A stretch of 64,000 nucleotides of DNA from Shewanella benthica. GTDB taxonomy: Bacteria > Pseudomonadota > Gammaproteobacteria > Enterobacterales > Shewanellaceae. The DNA is taken from assembly GCA_023284085.1 (NCBI GenBank), contig JAKVHY010000013.1, forward strand, positions 1 through 64,000, read 5' to 3'. A program made the translations under genes and the position numbers. Position 1 is the first letter of the stretch. The number at the start of each line of letters is the position of its first letter. This document shows positions 58,306 through 64,000 of this stretch, one piece after another. Below the pieces are notes generated by a model. The model saw only the letters and a program-made list of their open reading frames with translations, did not search any database and was not told the origin of the DNA.

Positions 58306-60357
58306 TCAGACTAGCTGATTCAGTTTTTTGCTCTCATGCATCTTGAGCTCAACCTCTTCGATAAGCTTCTGTGCATCGACTTCCGAGATCATGCCTTCAT
58401 GAGTCAACTCCTGGATCTTCTTACGCTCGGTATTGAGCAATATCCTTAAGGCAAGGTAGGACTCCACCCGCTCAACCAGATGAGGCGAGTCCTGACGAAA
58501 ATCCTTCAAGGTGTTATCGGCAAATTGATTAACTTGGCTGACTTGCTGCAAGACTTTTTCCAACTGGCCTGCCTCTAAAGACAAACTAGGAGCAAGCTCG
58601 AGAATATAAGCACTCGCCTCATACAAGCCTCTGGCACTCTCGAAGGTAATGACATGTTGCTTATAACTCGCGGCTCGAGCATAGGGTCCTATGATCGGCA
58701 TGTTTGCACACTGACTCGCCCATTTAGGAACATGCCAATGCTTAGTAATGAAGGGCCTGGGCCAGATCTGCGGCGTCCCATCTAATGCCTTCTCTATTGC
58801 GCCGATTAAGATGTGGGTCGCATCTTGGCTAAGGAGACCCTTGGCAAATTGATTCCAATAAAATTGTCGCTCAGATTCCAGTAGTTTTCTTTGATACTCC
58901 ACCTGAGTGTCTATGCTTTCTTCCTCTTTATAGGGAGTTGCAACGGTGACAATATTGCGATCGACCACCGACCAATTAACTGCCTTCAAGTGTTCATCTT
59001 GTTTAAGGCTCTCTCTTACCTTGGCAATTTCATCAGAGATCTTATGCTGCACCTTAGCAAAGGTCTTCTGCTTGGCCTTCGGCAGCTTGTCGAGTCCACA
59101 TTTTGCCATCACAAAGCGCATACTCGAGCCGTTGACTACTATGGTGAGGACCACAATACCCGCGGTAAGAAACAGCACCTGATCCCTTAGCTGAATATCT
59201 AAAGATTCGTTGGTCGCCACGATTAAGGCTAATGCTAATGAGACCGCGCCGCGCAAGCCCCCCCATATCAAGACGATTGATTTCTCCTTGGTCAAACCTA
59301 TGCCTATTCTGGCTAAGATCGGCATAAAGCCGATGATAACCATGGTCCTGATGACCAGTATTCCGGCGAAGATCACCGCTAAGTATTGCCAATTGGCGAG
59401 ATCGGCGAGTCCGAGTCGTGTCGATATAACCAGGCCTACCAGGATAAATATCAGGGTGTTAAATAGATAAGACAAGGTATGCCAGAAGTGACGCAGATGC
59501 TCCATCACCTCAGGGGAGAAACGCGTTCGACCGGGTCCTGCATAGATGAGTGCCAGAGTGACCACACTCACCACACCCGATGCATGAAACACATGCTCAG
59601 ACAGATAAAATACCAGATAGGGCAAGACCAGGGTCAGTGCGATTTCTATTAGGCTGTCATTAAACAAAGAGCCGATAAACATCAGGCTGATTGCCGCGAC
59701 GATGGCACCAATAAGCACACCTACGCTAACAACCCGGGTAAACTCGCCAATCACATGGATGAAACTCAACTCGGCCTGGGCTTGAGTCGCTAGCCCCAAA
59801 AATAAGGTAAATAAGACGATGGCTGTACCATCATTGAGTAATGATTCCCCTTCGATCAGCGTTTGTAGCCGGGCTCGCGAGCACATCTCTTTTAGCAAGG
59901 ACACCACGGCAACCGGATCCGTAGCACTGACTATCGCTCCAAACATCAAGGCTGTTCCCACCGACCAGTGCCAAGGTAGAACGCTGAGACTTAACAGTGC
60001 TGTGATCCCCGTACAAAGCACCATTCCCGGGATGGCCAACAGGGCGATCTGGGAGAACATGCGCTTAAACAGATGAACTTCTAGCGAGAAAGCCGACTCG
60101 AATACCAGAGCCGGTAAAAAAATAAACATGATAAGGTTGGCGTCTAGCTGACTGGCAAGCAAAAAGGATGATTTAAGTTCGTGCAGGAAGGGGCTATGAA
60201 CTTCATAATCCAGCACAGAACCAATCAAGATGCCCAAGACTAATAGGGCCACAGAATATGGGATTGCTGTATTTTTCAATAGCCTGCGTAACAAGATCCC
60301 TAATATTATCGCCACCACAAAAAATACTAACAGCTGTAAGGTCATTTGCATGTGCAC
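58306..60357 (-). CDS. CPA1-family Na+/H+ antiporter with long C-terminal tail
   Basis: 683 residues. About 12 membrane helices span residues 8-415, with the ion-site motifs GAIVSATDPVAVVSLLKE and IEGESLLNDGTAIVLF (the ND pair of electroneutral CPA1 exchangers). The last 260 residues are a cytoplasmic, mostly helical tail (KVQHKISDEIAKVRESL...), the place where such proteins are regulated. It most likely exports Na+ for H+. In an organism with Na+-NQR this fits sodium and pH control. The start region reads MHMQMTLQLLVF; which methionine is used is open. Confidence 0.9.
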   Translation of the reverse strand: MHMQMTLQLLVFFVVAIILGILLRRLLKNTAIPYSVALLVLGILIGSVLDYEVHSPFLHELKSSFLLASQLDANLIMFIFLPALVFESAFSLEVHLFKRMFSQIALLAIPGMVLCTGITALLSLSVLPWHWSVGTALMFGAIVSATDPVAVVSLLKEMCSRARLQTLIEGESLLNDGTAIVLFTLFLGLATQAQAELSFIHVIGEFTRVVSVGVLIGAIVAAISLMFIGSLFNDSLIEIALTLVLPYLVFYLSEHVFHASGVVSVVTLALIYAGPGRTRFSPEVMEHLRHFWHTLSYLFNTLIFILVGLVISTRLGLADLANWQYLAVIFAGILVIRTMVIIGFMPILARIGIGLTKEKSIVLIWGGLRGAVSLALALIVATNESLDIQLRDQVLFLTAGIVVLTIVVNGSSMRFVMAKCGLDKLPKAKQKTFAKVQHKISDEIAKVRESLKQDEHLKAVNWSVVDRNIVTVATPYKEEESIDTQVEYQRKLLESERQFYWNQFAKGLLSQDATHILIGAIEKALDGTPQIWPRPFITKHWHVPKWASQCANMPIIGPYARAASYKQHVITFESARGLYEASAYILELAPSLSLEAGQLEKVLQQVSQVNQFADNTLKDFRQDSPHLVERVESYLALRILLNTERKKIQELTHEGMISEVDAQKLIEEVELKMHESKKLNQLV

Positions 60358-60452
60358 TGCATCACCTAGGCATTAGTACCGTCTATTAAAAGTAGCTCTA
60401 AATCAGCAATTAATCACCCTACTCGCCTTATTCACAAGAATAGTCAGCCCAC

Positions 60453-60487
60453 AAAAAAAGGCTCAGGATTTGAGTCCTGAGCCTTTT
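60453..60487 (-). terminator. Terminator of the RND pump gene
   Basis: AAAGGCTCAGGA pairs with TCCTGAGCCTTT around six bases; the minus strand has T7. Confidence 0.9.
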
Positions 60488-60517
60488 CGCTTATCTTGTT
60501 GCCGTTTACACTTAGAC

Positions 60518-63500
60518 TTAGCTTATTTCCGCCTTAGCCTTAGCTTTAAACTTCTCCCGCATTGTTTGCATCATCACATAGAAGACAGGAACTAACAGGG
60601 TTCCTACGATAGTGGCTGCCAACATACCGCCAAATACCGAATAACCCAGGGCACGTCGACTACCTGCACCGGCGCCGGTGGCGATAATCAGAGGTAACAC
60701 CCCGAGCAAGAAGGAGAAAGCGGTCATCAATACCGCACGGAATCTCAATTTTGCAGCCGTCTCACCCGCCTCGAGAATGCTCTTACCCTCTTCACGCAGT
60801 TGCTTGGCAAACTCCACGATCAAGATGGCGTTTTTACACGCCAGTCCAATCAAGAGCACCAGGCCTATCTGTGCATAGAGGTTCAAGTCTGAGCCCATCA
60901 ACCAGATATTGAGGAAGGCCCCCAATACCGCGATTGGCACCGCCAAGATAACCGCGAAGGGTATGGTCCAGCTCTCATATTGAGCCACCAAAAACAGGTA
61001 GGTAAACACCAACGCTAGGGCAAAAATCAAGGGCGCTAAGTTACCCGCCTTGATCTCTTGGTAAGTCTGACCTGTCCATTCAAAGGTATAACCCGTAGGC
61101 AGAGTCTCGTTAGCCGCACGCTCCATGGCTTTAATGGCATCACCCGAGCTGAAACCAGCTGCAGGGAAACCATTGATGGTGGTCGAGCTAAACATGTTAT
61201 ATGAGGTCATCACATCAGGCCCCAATATCGGAGTCACTGTCACCAGTGTACTCAGAGGGATCATCTCCCCAGTGTTAGAGCGAACATAGAAACGCGAGAT
61301 GTCTTGTTCAGAATTACGGAACTCCCCCTCGGCCTGCAAGATCACCCTAAATACCTTGCCGTAACGGTTGAAATCGTTAACGTACATGGAACCCAGCATG
61401 GTCTGCATGGTTGAGAAAATCTCATTGAGCGAGATACCTAACGCCTTGGCCTTGTCTCTGTCTACATCCACATACATCTGCGGCACATCGGCACGGAAAT
61501 TACTGAAAGACATGGCGATTTCAGGCTGCTCATTGGCTTTCATGATCAAGGCTCGCATCACAGAAGCTAGCTCCTGAGGCGTTCGTCCCTGAGTATCCTG
61601 CAACACAAACTCGAAGCCACCGACACTACCCACACCTGGTATAGGCGGCAGTGAGAATGCCATGGCTTTCACCGAAGGATTAGCCGCATACTTGGCCTGC
61701 AACTTGCGAACTATCGCCGCTTCCACCATATCCGGAGTATCTCGCTCCTCCCAGCTTGAAAGTGTCACGATCATCAAGCCACCATTAGAGGCAACCGAAC
61801 CGGACAAGATACTGAAACCACTGGCATGGATCACATTCTCGACCCCTGGCTCGGCTAATGTTAACTCGACAAGGTCTCTCATCACCTCTTCGGTACGGTT
61901 GAGTGACGCACCATCAGGCAATTGAATATCCACCATGAAGGCCTTCTTATCTTCCATAGGCACGAAACCTGATGGCAAGATATTCGCTATGCCTCCCGTT
62001 ACGGCGAGCAGGCCTACATACACAACTAAGACTAAGGAAAGCTTACGAGTCAGGGATGAAACCAACTTCATGTACTTGCCGGTGACACGTTCAAAATGTT
62101 TATTGAAGGTGGCATGGAAGCCTTTAGTATGCTTCTTTGGCCGTCTAAGAAGGGAAGCACACAAAGCTGGGCTTAATGTCAGGGCATTAATCGATGAAAT
62201 CAGTACCGAGATACATATGGTCACCGAGAACTGGGCATACATCTGCCCCGTGATCCCAGGCATGACTGCCGTAGGAGCAAACACAGCTAGCAAGACTAAG
62301 GTGGTCGCAATGATCGGTCCTGTGACCTCTTTCATCGCCTTAGATGTCGCTTCTTTGGGTGATAACCCCTCATCTTCCATCAAACGAGTGACGTTCTCCA
62401 CCACCACAATCGCATCATCGACCACAATACCGATAGCCAAAATCAGGGCGAACAGAGATACCGTATTGATGCTCATGCCAAAAACCAGCAGGAAGGCAAA
62501 TGTACCGATAAGAGACACAGGGATCGCGATAGCAGGTACCAGAGTCGAGCGTACATCCTGCAAGAAGATAAACACCACTAAGATTACGAGCGCTATGGAG
62601 ATAAACAGCGTCTGCACTACCTCCTTGATCGAAGTTTCGACAAACTCTGTGGTGTCATAGAGGACTTCATATTGCAGATCTCTAGGAAACTGCTTCGACA
62701 ATTTGTCCATCTCGGCCTTAATTGCCGCACCGACTTCTAATGCATTGGCATCGGGCGATTGATAGACGGCAATGATGGCGGAAGGTTTATTGTTCAGTCG
62801 ACCCTGAGCATCATAGGTCTGAGAGCCCAGCTCCACTCTGGCTACATCGCCGACGATAACTTTAGAGCCATCATTATTGGCGCGGATCATCACCTCACGA
62901 AACTCTTGGGGATCCTTCAAACGTCCCTTGGTTTGCAGTGTGTACTGAAACTGTTGATCCGGATCCACTGGTGCAGCGCCGATACGACCCGCCGCGACCT
63001 GAATGTTTTGCTCTTGTAGTGAGGCTATGACGTCCGATGCCGTCACCCCAAGACTGGCCATCTTATCCGGGTTCAGCCAGATACGAATGGCGTAGTCCAG
63101 CGCTCCGATCACCTGAACTTTAGACACACCATTTTGACGCGCTAAAGAGTCGGTGATATTCAGTCCGGCATAGTTGGTGATAAACAGAGAATCGAACGTC
63201 TCATTGGGGGACACCAGGTTCACCACCATCAAGATATTCGGGCTCTGTTTCTCCACCGTTACGCCCTGGCGCTGAACCTCAGCAGGGAGTCTAGGCATGG
63301 CCTGTTGCACCCGGTTCTGTACTTTCACCTGAGCCATGTCGGCATCGGTACCCACATCGAATGTCACACTCAAGGAGTAGCTGCCATCGTTGGAACTCTT
63401 AGACTCCATATAGAGCATGTCTTCGACGCCGTTCACTTCCGCTTCCAGCGGCTGAGCTATGGTGTCTCTGACAATATTGGCGCTGGCACCGGCATAACTG

Positions 63501-63643
63501 GTCGACACATTAATCTGCGGGGGGGCTATCTCAGGAAATTCCGATACCGATAATATCGGAATAGAGATCAGGCCAACCAGCGTCAGTACCGTCGAGATAA
63601 CGAAGGCAAACTTGGGCCTGTTGATAAAAAACTCACTAATCAT
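60518..63643 (-). CDS. RND (HAE1) multidrug efflux transporter
   Basis: 1041 residues of the AcrB/MexF type: inner-membrane proton-driven pump of a tripartite efflux system. [20 protein letters not shown] starts the first helix; proton-relay residues are in [18 protein letters not shown] (two Asp, helix 4) and [17 protein letters not shown] (Lys, helix 10). Two large periplasmic loops and 12 helices have normal sizes. The adaptor gene lies just upstream (63807 onward). Between them stand two tandem copies of this gene's own start region (63640-63797). Ribosome site GGGGAATGTC. Substrates are not predictable. Confidence 0.95.
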   Translation of the reverse strand: MISEFFINRPKFAFVISTVLTLVGLISIPILSVSEFPEIAPPQINVSTSYAGASANIVRDTIAQPLEAEVNGVEDMLYMESKSSNDGSYSLSVTFDVGTDADMAQVKVQNRVQQAMPRLPAEVQRQGVTVEKQSPNILMVVNLVSPNETFDSLFITNYAGLNITDSLARQNGVSKVQVIGALDYAIRIWLNPDKMASLGVTASDVIASLQEQNIQVAAGRIGAAPVDPDQQFQYTLQTKGRLKDPQEFREVMIRANNDGSKVIVGDVARVELGSQTYDAQGRLNNKPSAIIAVYQSPDANALEVGAAIKAEMDKLSKQFPRDLQYEVLYDTTEFVETSIKEVVQTLFISIALVILVVFIFLQDVRSTLVPAIAIPVSLIGTFAFLLVFGMSINTVSLFALILAIGIVVDDAIVVVENVTRLMEDEGLSPKEATSKAMKEVTGPIIATTLVLLAVFAPTAVMPGITGQMYAQFSVTICISVLISSINALTLSPALCASLLRRPKKHTKGFHATFNKHFERVTGKYMKLVSSLTRKLSLVLVVYVGLLAVTGGIANILPSGFVPMEDKKAFMVDIQLPDGASLNRTEEVMRDLVELTLAEPGVENVIHASGFSILSGSVASNGGLMIVTLSSWEERDTPDMVEAAIVRKLQAKYAANPSVKAMAFSLPPIPGVGSVGGFEFVLQDTQGRTPQELASVMRALIMKANEQPEIAMSFSNFRADVPQMYVDVDRDKAKALGISLNEIFSTMQTMLGSMYVNDFNRYGKVFRVILQAEGEFRNSEQDISRFYVRSNTGEMIPLSTLVTVTPILGPDVMTSYNMFSSTTINGFPAAGFSSGDAIKAMERAANETLPTGYTFEWTGQTYQEIKAGNLAPLIFALALVFTYLFLVAQYESWTIPFAVILAVPIAVLGAFLNIWLMGSDLNLYAQIGLVLLIGLACKNAILIVEFAKQLREEGKSILEAGETAAKLRFRAVLMTAFSFLLGVLPLIIATGAGAGSRRALGYSVFGGMLAATIVGTLLVPVFYVMMQTMREKFKAKAKAEIS

Positions 63644-63790
63644 GACATTCCCCTATTAGCCAATAGCAAAGGCAAACTTAGGCTAATTTTAGAGCCACCA
63701 ATAAAAAACTCACTAATCATGACATTCCCCTGTTAGCCAGTGGCAAAGGCAAATTTAGGCTAATTTTAGAGCCACCAATAAAAAATTCAC
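63624..63790. repeat. 77-bp tandem repeat of the RND gene start region
   Basis: Units start at 63624, 63701 and 63778 (third partial). Each carries a ribosome site, ATG and the first seven codons of the pump gene (MISEFFI), followed by about 50 bases of other sequence that itself resembles codons 10-15 of the pump (AAGTTTGCCTT). Confidence 0.9.
63640..63720 (-). CDS. Upstream ORF 2 before the RND gene (26 codons)
   Basis: Reads [20 protein letters not shown] then ANRGMS, with GGGGAATGTC as ribosome site from the repeated unit. Its stop overlaps the pump start as ATGA. Probably a by-product of tandem duplication, but it must be translated in front of the pump if the site is used. Confidence 0.45.
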   Translation of the reverse strand: MISEFFIGGSKISLSLPLLLANRGMS

Positions 63791-63797
63791 TCATCAT
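63717..63797 (-). CDS. Upstream ORF 1 before the RND gene (26 codons)
   Basis: Reads [20 protein letters not shown] then ANRGMS, with AGGA as ribosome site just after the adaptor stop. It overlaps upstream ORF 2 by four bases (ATGA). Confidence 0.4.
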   Translation of the reverse strand: MMSEFFIGGSKISLNLPLPLANRGMS

Positions 63798-63806
63798 GAC
63801 ATAGTC

Positions 63807-64000
63807 CTACTTAGCATCGCTGGCAGTGGGTGTTGCTTGAGTATCTTGAAATGGCACTATTTCTTGCTCGACAGCATTAACCTTGATACCCGGACGGATC
63901 TTCTGTAGACCATCGACTACGATACGCTCGCCATCTTCGAGACCGCTAAGCACACGCCAGTCGATACCGAAACGCTCACCAAGCTCGACGATGCGCTTCT
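63807..64000 (-). CDS. RND periplasmic adaptor subunit (C-terminal part, cut by window edge)
   Basis: The last 64 codons are visible: KRIVELGERFGIDWRVLSGL, then EDGERIVVDGLQKIRPGIKV, then an acidic-threonine tail ending TASDAK. GLxxGERIVVDGLQKIRPG is the closing motif of HlyD/MexE-type membrane fusion proteins that link an RND pump to an outer-membrane channel. Same strand as the pump and upstream of it, so surely one operon. Confidence 0.9.
   Translation of the reverse strand, partial: KRIVELGERFGIDWRVLSGLEDGERIVVDGLQKIRPGIKVNAVEQEIVPFQDTQATPTASDAK

Overview
The window looks like a chromosomal segment of a marine gammaproteobacterium, most probably Shewanella. This is inferred from gene content and moderate GC: a six-gene Na+-NQR operon, a glycogen cluster in the order malQ-glgB-glgX-glgP-glgC-glgA, an FHS-family sugar symporter, several large secreted proteases, and many unrelated single genes separated by strong intrinsic terminators. 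No rRNA, tRNA or CRISPR array was seen.

Layout. (1) About 1-5.2 kb is an accessory patch on the minus strand. It holds a broken serine recombinase, a remnant and an intact copy of a REP-associated (RAYT, Y1/HUH) transposase, the C-terminal end of a truncated Rhs protein, an orphan second Rhs C-terminal module, and two related exported small proteins, each directly downstream of one module. Both Rhs tips carry a JAB/JAMM-like H-x-H...D metal-site pattern. (2) 5.4-11.4 kb: nqrABCDEF, minus strand. (3) 11.7-20.9 kb: a DUF599 membrane protein; two convergent secreted proteases (a PKD/Fn3 metalloprotease and a subtilase) that share the same C-terminal domain; an FHS sugar transporter; a DUF2461 protein; an N4-acetylcytidine amidohydrolase. 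(4) 21-25.6 kb: an LRR lipoprotein, an ISAs1-family insertion sequence with clear ends and a 10-bp target duplication sitting inside a decayed EAL-domain gene, a DUF3943 outer-membrane protein, and an inverted-repeat element. (5) 25.6-36.5 kb: a LysR regulator divergent from a small membrane protein, an RsmB-type RNA methyltransferase, a small basic/acidic protein, a 1050-residue acetoacetate-decarboxylase-like/FAD oxidoreductase fusion, a 7TM-GGDEF protein with a changed signature motif, a YfaZ-like porin and a glutathione peroxidase. (6) 36.5-37.7 kb: about 1.2 kb without a gene, holding four tandem, structured, terminator-ended units that look like a small-RNA family. (7) 37.8-42.0 kb: a large M9 collagenase-like protease. 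(8) 42.5-55.7 kb: a YbaK-type deacylase, then the glycogen operon. (9) 56.8-64 kb: iron alcohol dehydrogenase, CPA1 Na+/H+ antiporter, and an RND efflux pump with its adaptor gene running off the window edge. The pump start is preceded by two tandem copies of its own translation-initiation region, which create two 26-codon upstream ORFs.

How the genes work together. The nqr genes form a sodium-pumping NADH dehydrogenase, and the CPA1 antiporter fits the same sodium-based physiology. The glycogen genes cover activation (glgC), synthesis (glgA), branching (glgB), phosphorolysis (glgP), debranching (glgX) and glucan recycling (malQ), with overlapping or closely spaced frames. The proteases and outer-membrane proteins suggest a heterotroph that degrades protein.

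The strongest candidates for something undescribed are the four-unit RNA array at 36.56-37.68 kb, the paired JAMM-type Rhs tips with exported partner proteins at 0.7-4.4 kb, and the repeated initiation region in front of the RND pump. All functional calls are from reading the sequence; no database search was run.
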